From Pseudorhodobacter antarcticus (GTDB lineage Bacteria > Pseudomonadota > Alphaproteobacteria > Rhodobacterales > Rhodobacteraceae), in contig NZ_FOCO01000004.1 of the NCBI RefSeq assembly GCF_900110135.1, forward strand, positions 62,001 to 126,000: a stretch of DNA of 64,000 nucleotides, given 5' to 3'. Positions 52,162-61,655 of this stretch are shown here, in pieces. Numbering within the stretch: position 1 is the stretch's first letter; every line of letters starts with the position of its first letter. A program made the translations under genes and the position numbers. The notes beneath the pieces were generated by a model, which saw only the letters and a program-made list of their open reading frames with translations, was not told the DNA's origin and made no database searches.

Positions 52162-55100
52162 TCAGAAGTTGGGCTTGATGTCGTCTTCGATATACAGCGA
52201 GTGCCCATCGAGGGTGTAATGAACAAACCCCGCTGGTACCCCGGTTGTGCTGCCCAGCTTGCCACCGACCAGGTTTACCGTGTCGTCAATGCCACCTTTG
52301 ATGATCAGCGTGTTGTCTGGCCCGGTCATGGCGACCAGTTGTTCCGCACTGATCGAAAGGGTCGTCTTGGCCGCAGTCAGGTCCAATTGTGTAAAGTCAA
52401 AATCTTTAAAGACTTTATCATTCAGATTAATGTTGGTGGCGGTGCCCGAGTTGTTGGTCAGATACAACGTGGCAGAGTTGTTTCCAGCCGCATCCGCGTG
52501 GTTTACGACCAAGAAGTTGCCCTCAGGAACCGGGTTTCTGTTGAAGCCCATGGTATCATTGGTGAGCCCGCCGGGGCTTGTACCAATGTCGAAATTTATC
52601 GCAGAATGATTGCCATTATGATCAACACGATGCGCCGTGAAGTCGTTTACGTTAACAGCCTCGTCAAGCCTGATGCCAACCAGACCCAATTGTGAGTCTT
52701 TGGTAAATTGGACAATATCGACTGAATCCGGCGCAACTGTATCAACCAACACGTTGTTGACAGGGAAGCTGGTGACGTCGCCCGCCGCATCGGTCGATTC
52801 AAAAGTAAAGTTCAACCGTTCATTATTGCCGCGTGGCATTTGGGCCGCGTCAAATCCCACCTGCCATTTGCCGTCAATCCCCACAGTGAAGCTTTGGGAC
52901 TGACCATTCGACAAGGCCACCTTGCCAACCGCCCCAAGTTCGCCCGTGCCCGTCAGATTGACGCCGTTCGCCACTTCAGTTGCGTTCAGAATGTTGTCGC
53001 CGCCGATGGTCCCGTCCAGCGTGAACGGTGTCACGGTCCGGTCAATCGTGATGGTTTCGCGGTAAGGCTCGGATTTGTTGCCCAAACCATCGGTCGCGGT
53101 CACAACCAGATCGGCGGTGATCGCGCCCCCTGGTGCGGTGGTGTTGTTGGCCCCCGGAATTTGGTTACCGGTAAAGGTGTAGGACCAATTTTCGCCCGAC
53201 ACATTGACCGTAACTTCGGCCCCGTTGCCCAGCTTCAACTTGACGACAGACCCAGCCTCGACAGTGCCGGTCACGGTCAGACCGCGCCCTGCCTCGGCAT
53301 GGTTCAAGATGTTGTCGGCTTTGATGGAGTTGTAGGAATCTGTCCCAGCGGTCAGTGGCACTTCGGTATCGACGAACACCAATTTTGGTGTCGCGGTCGC
53401 CTTGTTGCCTGCCGGATCCGTGGAGGTGACGGTGACCCGTGTGTTAGCGCCATCTGTCATGAACGTACCGCTTTTCAGCGACGCATCCGGAAAGTTGGCG
53501 GACCACGACCCGTTGACCGCAGTCACGGTCACGGTTTTACCTTGATAGGTCACATCAACCATCGAGCCTGTTTCGGCTTTGCCGGTCAAATTAACGCCGT
53601 TCGCCTTTTCAGCCGCTGTGATGATGTTGTCGCCGTTGGCAGTTTGGTTGCCATCAATGAACACGGATGTTTCGCGGTCAATTTTGACGTCGCGGGTCGC
53701 CACTTCGCTGGTGTTGCCGTATTGGTCAACCGCGGTAACGGTCGCCCGGGTGGTGGCCGCCGCAACGCTGCCTTGCACGGGCATTTGCGCTTGTGGGAAG
53801 GTGACCGACCAATTGCCAGCGGCGTCGATATTGGTTGTGGTTTGGGGAAAGCCGTTCCACATGACAGTGACCGACCGCGACCCAACTTCGGCGGTGCCCG
53901 TCATGGTCACGCCGTTTGATGTTTCGGCCGCGTTCAGCGTGCCATCGCCATTCGTATCACCGGGCATATTGCCGGGGGTGAATGCGACTGTGGCGGTCAC
54001 GTCCACCTTGATGGTGTGCGTGGTTGGAACAGATTTGTTGCCCGCCGCATCAATGGTCGAGGCCGAGAAGCTGCGATCGCCGTCAACGGTGAACGTGCCT
54101 TTTGGATAGGTGACAGACCAAGTGCCGTTAACCGCTTTGACATCTTGGCTGCCGCCGCCGTTGTTCAGTGTGATGTTGACCATCGCGTCACTGCTGGCGG
54201 TGCCAGAAACCTTGCCCGAAACAGTAACCGACCCATCAGATTCCAGTTTGCTGACCACGTTATCACCCGCAACAGTGTCGAAGGTGATGGTGTGCGGCAC
54301 GGTATCAATCGCGATTTTTTCGTTCACTGGCAGGCTGACGTTGCCCATCTTGTCTGTCGCGATGATGGTGACATCAATCTCTTTGTAATCGCCGCCGGGG
54401 ATCTGTGTTTGAGTAAAGGTGACTTCCCATTTGCCGTCGGTGCCAACGACAACCGATTGCTTGCCGCCTGTGGCGGTCAATGTCGCTTCAATCCGCGCAC
54501 CGGGTTCACCTTCGCCTTTGACGGTCACGCCATCAGCATATTCCACCAGATTTTCAACAGCGCCATGTTTGGTCGTGCCGTCTGTGGTGGAAACCACAGA
54601 TGTCCGGTCGATGACAAAGCCCGGGCCGTCCAACACTTCGGCAGGGCGGCCGTTGCCGGGGGTCACGGTGACCACGGCCTCAAACTTGCCTTCGCCGGGG
54701 TCATTTGGACCCTCGAATTTGGTTTCCCACTTGCCATCGTCTTTGATGGTTGTGGTTTGGGTTTTATCACCAAGCTTAACAACGACGGTTTCGCCGGGCT
54801 GTCCGGTGCCCGAAACCACAGGATTTTTTTCTGGTGTGACGGTGGACACGTCCTTGGTGGCTGCAGGATCATTGACCGTTGGGGGGATGCGCACCGGTGT
54901 TACGGGCACAGTTGGTGTTGTGGGGGTTGGCGTTACGGGCGCCGGACCGCCAGTGGTGGGTGTGCCGCCACCACCGCCGCCGCCTGCCAAGGCGCCCAGC
55001 AGGCCGAGGCCACCCAGACCCGCCGCAGCAAGGCCCAGACCGCCACCGCCGCCACCCAACAGGCCCGGTGCAAACGCGCCCATGCCCACGGTGTCATCGG

Positions 55101-55509
55101 CATACCCTGCGGATGCCAGACTGTTTTCATCGGTAAAACGAATATCATCAACGTTGGAATATTTGTTCCAAGTGTCAACCGCGCCATAGTTGGCATACAT
55201 CGTGCCATCGCCGCCATCGGTCAAAAAGACCTCGGTCACATCACCGTTGGAGCTGAGGTAGAGTTTGTTATCTTCGCCCGGGTTGGATTCAAAATACCCG
55301 CTAAGGGTAATTTCGCGGCCATCCGCCAGCTTCAGAATAAGGTCGGTGCCCTGACGTTCATAGCCCAGCACGCTGGACTGCGACAGGTTCAAGGAAACGG
55401 TTTCACCCGACCCAACCTGAAGGAACTGGCTGCCGCCGTCGCCGGACACGGCACCATTAACCAATTTGTCCGCAGATGTGCGGACAGCGAAATCAATCGC
55501 TTTTACCAT
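52162..55509 (-). CDS. Large Ig-repeat adhesin secreted by type I system
   Basis: Predicted surface adhesin (1115 aa). Residues 1-140 resemble the BapA/LapA N-terminal prefix; 150-182 are Gly/Ala/Leu-rich and hydrophobic, a candidate retention stretch. A Thr/Pro linker follows. About seven Ig-like repeats of ~105 residues span 214-925. Four of them begin with an EF-hand-like motif (DTNGDGTLNAAE at 518, NGDNIITAAE at 625, KADNILNHAE at 730, GGDNILNATE at 836), probably calcium-binding. The C-terminal ~190 residues carry the likely secretion signal. No GGxGxDxUx RTX repeats were seen. It heads the secretion operon. Codon use is less GC-biased than in neighbouring genes. Confidence 0.85.
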   Translation of the reverse strand: MVKAIDFAVRTSADKLVNGAVSGDGGSQFLQVGSGETVSLNLSQSSVLGYERQGTDLILKLADGREITLSGYFESNPGEDNKLYLSSNGDVTEVFLTDGGDGTMYANYGAVDTWNKYSNVDDIRFTDENSLASAGYADDTVGMGAFAPGLLGGGGGGLGLAAAGLGGLGLLGALAGGGGGGGTPTTGGPAPVTPTPTTPTVPVTPVRIPPTVNDPAATKDVSTVTPEKNPVVSGTGQPGETVVVKLGDKTQTTTIKDDGKWETKFEGPNDPGEGKFEAVVTVTPGNGRPAEVLDGPGFVIDRTSVVSTTDGTTKHGAVENLVEYADGVTVKGEGEPGARIEATLTATGGKQSVVVGTDGKWEVTFTQTQIPGGDYKEIDVTIIATDKMGNVSLPVNEKIAIDTVPHTITFDTVAGDNVVSKLESDGSVTVSGKVSGTASSDAMVNITLNNGGGSQDVKAVNGTWSVTYPKGTFTVDGDRSFSASTIDAAGNKSVPTTHTIKVDVTATVAFTPGNMPGDTNGDGTLNAAETSNGVTMTGTAEVGSRSVTVMWNGFPQTTTNIDAAGNWSVTFPQAQMPVQGSVAAATTRATVTAVDQYGNTSEVATRDVKIDRETSVFIDGNQTANGDNIITAAEKANGVNLTGKAETGSMVDVTYQGKTVTVTAVNGSWSANFPDASLKSGTFMTDGANTRVTVTSTDPAGNKATATPKLVFVDTEVPLTAGTDSYNSIKADNILNHAEAGRGLTVTGTVEAGSVVKLKLGNGAEVTVNVSGENWSYTFTGNQIPGANNTTAPGGAITADLVVTATDGLGNKSEPYRETITIDRTVTPFTLDGTIGGDNILNATEVANGVNLTGTGELGAVGKVALSNGQSQSFTVGIDGKWQVGFDAAQMPRGNNERLNFTFESTDAAGDVTSFPVNNVLVDTVAPDSVDIVQFTKDSQLGLVGIRLDEAVNVNDFTAHRVDHNGNHSAINFDIGTSPGGLTNDTMGFNRNPVPEGNFLVVNHADAAGNNSATLYLTNNSGTATNINLNDKVFKDFDFTQLDLTAAKTTLSISAEQLVAMTGPDNTLIIKGGIDDTVNLVGGKLGSTTGVPAGFVHYTLDGHSLYIEDDIKPNF

Positions 55510-55879
55510 AATAACTACTCCGCCTCATGCCCGGGCTTGTTTTAGCCCAGTTTGTTATCGGGCTTTTGCCCTATTACCCCATAAATACCTAGTTTCGGAC
55601 ACTATTTCTAGAGGTTTTGATTGGCGCTGACGCAAATTGTTCGTTTTTTATAGTTTTTGGCGCAAGCCGCGGCCCGGCCTGCTTTAGGCAAAAATTGCAA
55701 TTTCGGGCAGTTTGGCCCAAAAAAATGTATCTTTTGCATAAATATACTATCTTTTGCGCGGCGCCTTACCCGCAGAGATTGTGCAGCAAGGGCTGTTTGT
55801 CGGCGCGAAAATGGTGTAATTTTGGCACAGTGGGGTCCGGGCAACCCCCAAATATGCTTCGGTTTGTGAAGGGTGACAC
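55510..55879. other. Divergent promoter region between adhesin and nagA
   Basis: AT-rich gap with no gene. Toward the adhesin there are two small hairpins in its 5' leader (GGGCT/AGCCC at 55533-55548 and GGGC/GCCC at 55560-55571). Near the middle a direct repeat TATCTTTTGC occurs at 55728-55737 and 55748-55757, exactly 20 bases apart, spanning two helical turns; this is a plausible regulator site. Promoter boxes could not be fixed. Confidence 0.45.
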
Positions 55880-57001
55880 ATGCGACAGGTGTTTTCAGGG
55901 GCGCAGATTTTTGACGGCACGCGGTTGCTGGCAAATCATGCGCTGGTCGTTGAAAACGGCAGGGTTGCAGGTGTGGAAAAGGCGCGGCACGGTGATGTTG
56001 TGCTGAATGGCGGTATTTTGGCCCCGGCTTTTGTGGATTTGCAGGTGAATGGCGGCGGCGGCATCATGCTGGATGGCAGTGCCGATGCGGGGCGGATTGC
56101 GGCGATTTGTGCCACGCATATTTTGCTGGGCTGTGCGGGTGTGTTGCCGACCCTGATCACCGATACCAAGGCCGCGACGGACCGGGTGATCGCAGCAGCG
56201 ATTGAGGCGGCGCAGGCCAATGTGCCGGGGTTTTTGGGCCTGCATCTGGAAGGGCCGCACCTAGACCCCACGCGGGCAGGGGCGCATGACCCCCGCCTGA
56301 TCCGGCCGATGACGCAGGCCGATGTGGCAGCCCTGATCGCGGCCAAAGCGCAGTTGCCAGTGTTAAAGGTGACGCTGGCCCCGGCATCCGTGACTTTGGC
56401 GCAGGTGGCAGCATTGGCGCGGGCGGGGGTTTTGGTCAGTTTGGGCCATACTGATTGCAGCTATGATCAAGCGGTTGCCTATACCCATGCGGGTGCGCGC
56501 TGTGCCACGCATTTGTTCAATGCGATGGCCCCTCTGTCGGCACGCGCACCGGGGTTGGCGGGGGCGGTACTGGACGGGGATTTGGCGGCGGGCATTATCG
56601 CGGACGGTATTCATGTGGCCCCCGCCATGCTGCGCCTTGCGATGGGCGCGCGGGCAGAGGGGATGTTTTTGGTGTCCGACTGCATGGCCTTTGCGGGTAC
56701 GGATATGACCCAGATGACCTTGGGCGGTCGTCAGATTTTGCGCCAAGCGGGGCGTTTGACGTTGGCGGATGGCACCTTGGCGGGCGCGGATTTGCGGTTG
56801 GATGCGGCGTTGGGCGTGATGGTGCGGGTGGCGGGTGTGCCCGTGCAGCGTGCGCTTGCCATGGCCACCTCCATCCCGGCGGGCGTGATTGGGATGCAGG
56901 GTAGTTTGGGCCACCTAGAGACCGGACGGCGCGCCGATATGGTGCATTTGACCGATGATTGGCATCTGTCGCAGGTGTGGTGGGGCGGTGTGACGCTGTA
57001 G
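55880..57001 (+). CDS. nagA: N-acetylglucosamine-6-phosphate deacetylase NagA
   Basis: Amidohydrolase (373 aa) releasing acetate from GlcNAc-6-phosphate in amino-sugar and peptidoglycan recycling. Motifs: VDLQVNGGGG, metal Glu in LEGPHLDPTRAGAHD, metal His in SLGHTDCSYDQA and CATHLFNAM, and catalytic Asp in LVSDCMAFAG. No nagB or transporter is beside it. It is followed by a strong hairpin. Confidence 0.93.
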   Translation: MRQVFSGAQIFDGTRLLANHALVVENGRVAGVEKARHGDVVLNGGILAPAFVDLQVNGGGGIMLDGSADAGRIAAICATHILLGCAGVLPTLITDTKAATDRVIAAAIEAAQANVPGFLGLHLEGPHLDPTRAGAHDPRLIRPMTQADVAALIAAKAQLPVLKVTLAPASVTLAQVAALARAGVLVSLGHTDCSYDQAVAYTHAGARCATHLFNAMAPLSARAPGLAGAVLDGDLAAGIIADGIHVAPAMLRLAMGARAEGMFLVSDCMAFAGTDMTQMTLGGRQILRQAGRLTLADGTLAGADLRLDAALGVMVRVAGVPVQRALAMATSIPAGVIGMQGSLGHLETGRRADMVHLTDDWHLSQVWWGGVTL

Positions 57002-57012
57002 GGTAAAACGAA

Positions 57013-57042
57013 GAAAGGGTCGCCTTTGCGGGCGACCCTTTC
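57013..57042 (-). terminator. 12-bp perfect terminator hairpin
   Basis: Arms GAAAGGGTCGCC and GGCGACCCTTTC pair perfectly around a six-base loop. Read on the minus strand it is followed by TTCGTTTT, the better terminator; on the plus strand no T-run follows. It can end the small minus-strand unit and perhaps nagA. Confidence 0.65.
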
Positions 57043-57105
57043 CGAGTTCAAGGAGATGGGCCAGTTAGATGCACGAAGCCCAATCAGTGATATGTTTCCA
57101 AGGAC

Positions 57106-57168
57106 CTACCCCCGCAAAACACCTCCGCTGACTGTCCCGACACCTGTCTCCGCAATCACTCTAGACAC
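57106..57168 (-). CDS. Possible 20-residue peptide gene
   Basis: A short frame (MSRVIAETGVGT...) begins with GTG six bases after AAAGGAGGT, an almost ideal ribosome site at 57175-57183. It ends at TAG, leaving about 65 bases before the terminator. A TTGACA box lies ~60 bases upstream of the start. ATATGTTTCC (plus strand) flanks the frame on both sides (57090-57099 and 57187-57196). Product unknown. A 69-codon frame on the plus strand (ATG at 57050) covers the same DNA but has its ribosome site directly abutting the ATG, so it is less likely. The segment might instead be a regulatory RNA. Confidence 0.4.
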   Translation of the reverse strand: MSRVIAETGVGTVSGGVLRG

Positions 57169-57227
57169 TGGACCACCTCCTTTCAAATATGTTTCCGATA
57201 GAGGGAGGTTGGCACATTTTCCGCGAT

Positions 57228-57233
57228 TGTCAA
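57228..57233 (-). promoter_or_regulatory. TTGACA box upstream of the small unit
   Basis: A perfect TTGACA -35 box on the minus strand is located in the gap after yhhQ. The corresponding -10 position (AACCTC at 57205-57210) is poor, so promoter activity is uncertain. Confidence 0.35.
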
Positions 57234-57240
57234 AAGTTTT

Positions 57241-57864
57241 TTACGCAGGCTGTGGGTGAAATTTGCGCACGATCAGGCGGAACGGCACCAAGGCCAGCAG
57301 CGCCAGCGCCAGTTTTACCCCCCAATCGGCTACCGCCAGCGACACCCATAAGGGGGCAACGGGGCCAAAGCCCAGCAAAGGCAGCGCCTCATTCGCCCAA
57401 GACACGTCATTGCCGGGTTCCAGCCACACCAGCCCCGCTGAAAACGCGATGGTGAAAAACAGCGCCGTATCCGCCGATGCGCCTACCAACGTGGATACCA
57501 AAGGCGCACGCCACCACGCGCCACTGCGCAGCCGGTCAAAAATCGCCACGTCCAGCAGTTGCGCGCATAAAAACGCCACCCCCGATGCCAGCGCCACCCG
57601 CAATGTCACCAAGGGGCCAAATTCGCCCATAATCTGCGTGCCAATCACCGAACAGATCAGGCCCACGCCAAACCCCACCAGCACCACGCGCCGCGCGGCC
57701 TGTGCCCCGTAAAACCGGTTCATCAGGTCCGTCACCAAAAACGCCAACGGATAGGTGAACGCGCCCCATGTCAGCCAATTGCCAAACAAATGCTGCACAA
57801 GAATGTTTGAGGCCACAACAATGGCGGCCATGGCGATAACGCCAATCGTGAAATTTCGGGTCAT
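57241..57864 (-). CDS. yhhQ: Queuosine precursor transporter (YhhQ/VUT family)
   Basis: Inner-membrane importer (207 aa) of the VUT_1/YhhQ family, which takes up queuosine precursors such as preQ0 or preQ1. About six hydrophobic segments; family residues in ASNILVQHLF, FLVTDLMNRFYG and SADTALFF. Start 57864 leaves out an upstream Lys-rich stretch. A promoter lies at 57925-57953. No preQ1 riboswitch was recognised in its leader. Confidence 0.87.
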   Translation of the reverse strand: MTRNFTIGVIAMAAIVVASNILVQHLFGNWLTWGAFTYPLAFLVTDLMNRFYGAQAARRVVLVGFGVGLICSVIGTQIMGEFGPLVTLRVALASGVAFLCAQLLDVAIFDRLRSGAWWRAPLVSTLVGASADTALFFTIAFSAGLVWLEPGNDVSWANEALPLLGFGPVAPLWVSLAVADWGVKLALALLALVPFRLIVRKFHPQPA

Positions 57865-57924
57865 GTGTTTTTTCCGTTTTATCAAGGTCGCGGATACTTG
57901 GACCCCACCATGGGGACGCGTGGG

Positions 57925-57953
57925 GCATAAGCCCGCGCGGGGCCGCGTGTCAA
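57925..57953 (-). promoter_or_regulatory. Predicted yhhQ promoter
   Basis: TTGACA (57948-57953) and TTATGC (57925-57930) on the minus strand are separated by 17 bases. They lie about 60 bases before the yhhQ start, at the very end of the upstream phytase-like gene. Confidence 0.55.
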
Positions 57954-58843
57954 GGCAGCGCGCGGTATTCCACCAATTCCGTGCGCTGCGGCCAAAAGAA
58001 ATTATCGTCTGAAATCATCGTCAGCCGGATGTCGCCACGCGCATCGCGCCACACCGCCAACCCTTCCAGATTATCATGCGTGCCGGGCGCGCTTTGCATG
58101 TCGGTGCGGGCGTCCGCGAACCCTTGGGGGCCAAGCGCAAAGCTGCGCACGCGGCTGGAAAACCCCATGATGCCGTGAAACCCGCGTTCCAGCAGGTAAA
58201 ACCGCCCATCGGGGCCAAAATCGGCGCCCACGGGGTCAAACCCTGCATCGCGGGGCAGGGTTAGCGCGTGGTCCCAGCTGCCATTTTGAAAGCGGTAAAC
58301 GGGCAGGGGGCCTGTGCCACGCGGGCTTTCGGGCAGGGTGTACAGCGTGCCGTTGGCATCAATTGCCAACGCCTCCAGGCTTGCGTTTTGGCGAAACGTG
58401 GCGAAATCGGGGGGGCGGGGCAGGTCGGTGCCGGGTTGGTCCAGCGCGGTGAACACCATCAGCCGTGCCATCCCGCGCCCTTCAAAGCTGATGAAGGTGT
58501 GGCCCTGCGCCACCGCCAACCCTTCGGTATCGGCGCGAAAGCCTTTTAGGGGGCCGTTTTGGTCATGCAACGGGGCGGGGTCAGTGGCGGTGATACCCGC
58601 AATCCGGCCTTGTGCATCGCGGGTGATTTGCCCCGCAACCCATGTCGCGCGGTCGCTGATGGTGGTGAAACCCAGCCCATCATCCGAGATTTCCAGCCCC
58701 GAAAACCCGCCATGCAGCGGGTTCGCGCGGTTCCAGACAAAACTGTCGATGAAGGTCGGCGAAAACAGCGGGGCGGCACTGCTGTGCAGCGCCATAACCC
58801 CGCAAACCCCCGCAATCAGCGCGAGGCGAGGACGTTTTTGCAT
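57950..58843 (-). CDS. Phytase-like esterase domain protein
   Basis: Exported protein (297 aa) of the esterase-like activity of phytase family, a beta-propeller. A Sec signal ([24 protein letters not shown]) leads; then [50 protein letters not shown] and [10 protein letters not shown] repeats follow. Substrate is unknown. The start overlaps the end of mepA by 28 bases, so it is coupled to it. Confidence 0.8.
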   Translation of the reverse strand: MQKRPRLALIAGVCGVMALHSSAAPLFSPTFIDSFVWNRANPLHGGFSGLEISDDGLGFTTISDRATWVAGQITRDAQGRIAGITATDPAPLHDQNGPLKGFRADTEGLAVAQGHTFISFEGRGMARLMVFTALDQPGTDLPRPPDFATFRQNASLEALAIDANGTLYTLPESPRGTGPLPVYRFQNGSWDHALTLPRDAGFDPVGADFGPDGRFYLLERGFHGIMGFSSRVRSFALGPQGFADARTDMQSAPGTHDNLEGLAVWRDARGDIRLTMISDDNFFWPQRTELVEYRALP

Positions 58844-59730
58844 TGGCCCGGCAAATCCGTCATGGTGTATTGGCGGGCACCGCGCTTTTTTGGCTCCGGT
58901 TTTTTCGGGGTTTTGGGCGCGGTGGATTTTGGCGGGTTCAAATAATCCGTCACCCACCATGTCAGCGTATCATCGCAGCCATTCCCACCCTTGGACAGGT
59001 CCGCCACGGTCGGCTTTTGCGTTTCGCACGACGACGCACCCGCCGGGCATTTCAGCCGCACATGAAAATGCGTGTCATGGCCGGCCACGGGGCGAATTTT
59101 CTGCATCCATGCCTTGTCCGAGGATTGGGCGGTTTTGCACATTTCCAGCTTCACGGCAGCGGCAACGAAAATCCGGTCCACGCGTTTATCCGATGCCGCC
59201 GCTTTCAACAACGCGCTGTGGCTGGCGGTCCAATTGCGGGTCACAGAACGCTGGTCGGCAGACCGCACAGGGATGGAGCTGATCTTTTCACGCTCCGACC
59301 GCGACAGGTTCAAACGGCTGGGCGGCAGCATCCAAATATCGGCATCAAGGCCAATTTGGTGGCTGGCATGGCCCGATGTCATGGGCCCGCCGCGCGGCTG
59401 CGAAATGTCGCCGATATACAGCCCGTTCCACCCTACGGACACTGCAGCACGGCTAAGATCCTGCAAATAGTCGATCATCACGGGTTGGCCCCAATTGCGG
59501 CCCCGCGACAGGCGCATCGCTTGCCATGTTGGACCAGTTTCGGCTAGCTGCACTTGGCCCGCGCCGCAGCCTTTGGCATAGCTGCCAACGGGCATGGGGG
59601 CTTGGGCCGATGCGTCGGATTTGGCCCCGAACAACTGGTTTGCCAACGCCTCTGCCTGCCCTGACAGGGGCACAGAACAGGCCGCAACCAAGGGGACGGC
59701 AATGGAAAATACTTTGAACATAGGGGTCAT
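58816..59730 (-). CDS. mepA: Penicillin-insensitive murein endopeptidase MepA
   Basis: Periplasmic LAS-fold peptidase (304 aa) that cuts D-Ala-mDAP cross-links. The N-terminus has a signal with VAAC, possibly a lipobox. Zinc and catalytic motifs: [14 protein letters not shown] and [10 protein letters not shown]. Cysteines in [21 protein letters not shown] and GCDD suggest disulfides. Its ATG overlaps the stop of the UMF1 transporter gene (ATGA). Confidence 0.92.
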   Translation of the reverse strand: MTPMFKVFSIAVPLVAACSVPLSGQAEALANQLFGAKSDASAQAPMPVGSYAKGCGAGQVQLAETGPTWQAMRLSRGRNWGQPVMIDYLQDLSRAAVSVGWNGLYIGDISQPRGGPMTSGHASHQIGLDADIWMLPPSRLNLSRSEREKISSIPVRSADQRSVTRNWTASHSALLKAAASDKRVDRIFVAAAVKLEMCKTAQSSDKAWMQKIRPVAGHDTHFHVRLKCPAGASSCETQKPTVADLSKGGNGCDDTLTWWVTDYLNPPKSTAPKTPKKPEPKKRGARQYTMTDLPGQCKNVLASR

Positions 59731-61064
59731 GCTGTGGGTCCTGCACCGTCTGGTTTCACCCACAGTAGCAGAATTAACCCAATAAGGAACAGGGCGATCA
59801 AGGGGATAATCCCCATTTGCTGGCTGCCCGTCACTTGCGTAACCACCCCGATGGACAAAGGCGCGATGAAGGCGGTTGCCTTGCCTGCCAGCGCGTACAG
59901 CCCAAAATTTTCGGTAATCTGCGCGGGGTCCGATTGGCGCACCAGCATCGTGCGGCTGGCCCCTTGCAGCGACCCGCCCGCCGCCCCGATCAGCGCGCCA
60001 AGGATGTAAAACGCAATATCCGGCAGTGCGCTGTCTGGCCCCACGGCCACCCCAAACACCGATGTGCGCGACACCATCACCACCCCAATCGCCACGCCCG
60101 CCAGCACCAAAACCGAAAGCGCGATCACGGGTTTGGGGCCAAAGCGGCTGTCGGCCAACCCGCCCAACCACGCGAAAATCGCCCCGCTGATCACGGCCAA
60201 AATGCCGAACACACCCACGTCAATCACGCTCCACCCCAGCACGCCCGCCGCATAGATACCGCCAAAGGCATACATGCCGTTCAGCGCATCACGGTAAAAC
60301 ATCGAACTGCCCAGATAGGCGAATAAGCTGCGATTTTGCGGCAGCCCCCGCAGGCTTTGCCTTAAATCCGGCAAGGCGCGGCGCAATGCGGCGCGGATGC
60401 TGATTTGACCCGCACGGCGCGGTTCGCGCACCCACAAGAAAAATGGGATCATGAACACCGCGAACCAAATCGCGGTCAACGGCCCCACCGACCGCGTCCC
60501 TTCGCGCGCCGCCGCATCCAGCCCGAACAAGGGCGCGGTGCCCAGCAACGTGACCCCCTGCGCGTTTTCCGCCAGAAAAAACAGCATCAGCACCAGCGAC
60601 ACCAACCCGCCCCAATACCCAAACGCCCAGCCAGACCCCGAAATCCGCCCGATCTGTTCTTTGGTCCCCAAATCTGGCAGCATCGCATTGGTGAAAATCG
60701 TCGCAAATTCCATCCCGATCAGGCCAAGCGCGAAACAGCCCATCACCCAGATCAAGCTAAAATCACCCGGCACCGCGTACCACAGCCCCCACGCCCCCGC
60801 GACATACAGGCCAGAAAACAGCGCGATAAACCGCATCCGCCCGCCCGCCTTATCCGCGACCACACCCAACAGGGGGGCCAGCAGCGCAATGCACAGCCCC
60901 GCCGCGCCAATGCCATAGCCCCAGACCGTTTGCGCCGCGCTGCCGCTGCCCAACAGGTCGTTCATATAGGGCGCAAAGATAAAGGTGATCAGCAGGGTGT
61001 TATAAGGCTGGCTGGCCCAATCGAAAAAGAACCAGCCCCAAATCCGTTTTGATGCGCTTGTCAT
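59727..61064 (-). CDS. UMF1-family MFS transporter
   Basis: Membrane transporter (445 aa) of the UMF1/Atg22-like major facilitator branch with about twelve hydrophobic segments. Signature segments are WGWFFFDWASQPYNTLLITFIFAPY at the start and ISGSGWAFGYWGG. In some bacteria homologues export amino acids or recycle cell-wall products; the link to mepA by overlap would suit cell-wall peptide recycling but is inference. Start 61064 begins the conserved N-terminus. Confidence 0.87.
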   Translation of the reverse strand: MTSASKRIWGWFFFDWASQPYNTLLITFIFAPYMNDLLGSGSAAQTVWGYGIGAAGLCIALLAPLLGVVADKAGGRMRFIALFSGLYVAGAWGLWYAVPGDFSLIWVMGCFALGLIGMEFATIFTNAMLPDLGTKEQIGRISGSGWAFGYWGGLVSLVLMLFFLAENAQGVTLLGTAPLFGLDAAAREGTRSVGPLTAIWFAVFMIPFFLWVREPRRAGQISIRAALRRALPDLRQSLRGLPQNRSLFAYLGSSMFYRDALNGMYAFGGIYAAGVLGWSVIDVGVFGILAVISGAIFAWLGGLADSRFGPKPVIALSVLVLAGVAIGVVMVSRTSVFGVAVGPDSALPDIAFYILGALIGAAGGSLQGASRTMLVRQSDPAQITENFGLYALAGKATAFIAPLSIGVVTQVTGSQQMGIIPLIALFLIGLILLLWVKPDGAGPTA

Positions 61065-61121
61065 GCCGGCCCCCCCATTTGGGGCAATCAAGCCCCAAAC
61101 CGCGCGCCTGCGCAAGCGGTG

Positions 61122-61655
61122 TTACGGGCGAACGGGTGGCCAAGGCCGCTGCGCATCGGCGGCAATCCACGCTTGCACAAAATCGGGCAACACCGGGCTT
61201 TGCACCGGATGCCCCAGCGCTTTCAGCACCTGTTCGGGCGGCACAATCCCCGCCTTGGACGTGACTGCAGATCGGATCAACACATGGCTGGTGCAGGCCC
61301 CATCTTTCCACATCGACTGTTCCATATAGATAAACCGCGCATCCCAACCCACACAGCGGCTGACCATTTCCACCCGTTCAAACAACCGCACCCGCGCGCG
61401 ATACCGTGTGCTGTTGCCTGCCACGGTCATGCCCCACTGGTTGCGCGCCAACACCTTGTGCAGCCCCGTGCGCTTGCCCAGCGGGATGCGCCCAAGGTCA
61501 TACAGCGTCAGGGTGCGGCCATTGTTCAGCTCGCGCCACGGGTCAATATCTTGGGGCCAGCAGCGATGGTGGCTGATATGCGCGCCCAAAATTGGCAGGG
61601 CGGGGGCGTTGCGGAATTTCCACAATTCTTTGAACATGCGCAGGTAGGGGTACAT
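61122..61655 (-). CDS. Thioesterase-like hotdog protein
   Basis: Protein of 177 aa with features of the acyl-CoA thioesterase-like (4HBT_2) hotdog family: DIDPWRELNNGRTLTLYDLGRI resembles the catalytic Asp loop, followed by LFERVEMVSRCVGWDARFIYMEQSMW. No signal. The start at 61655 has GGAG upstream. A 57-base gap separates it from the UMF1 gene on the same strand. Substrate not deducible. Confidence 0.8.
   Translation of the reverse strand: MYPYLRMFKELWKFRNAPALPILGAHISHHRCWPQDIDPWRELNNGRTLTLYDLGRIPLGKRTGLHKVLARNQWGMTVAGNSTRYRARVRLFERVEMVSRCVGWDARFIYMEQSMWKDGACTSHVLIRSAVTSKAGIVPPEQVLKALGHPVQSPVLPDFVQAWIAADAQRPWPPVRP

Noticed and set aside
52162-55509. RTX nonapeptide repeats in the secreted adhesin
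   Set aside because: Only EF-hand-like D-x-N/I...E motifs were found; no GGxGxDxUx series is present.
57050-57259. A 69-codon plus-strand frame after nagA
   Set aside because: Its Shine-Dalgarno-like AAGGAG touches the ATG with no spacing, codon third positions are not GC-biased, and it opposes the better-supported minus-strand unit.
57865-57949. A preQ1 riboswitch before yhhQ
   Set aside because: An A-rich tract and a G-rich stem are present, but the preQ1-I stem-loop and its conserved loop bases could not be assembled.
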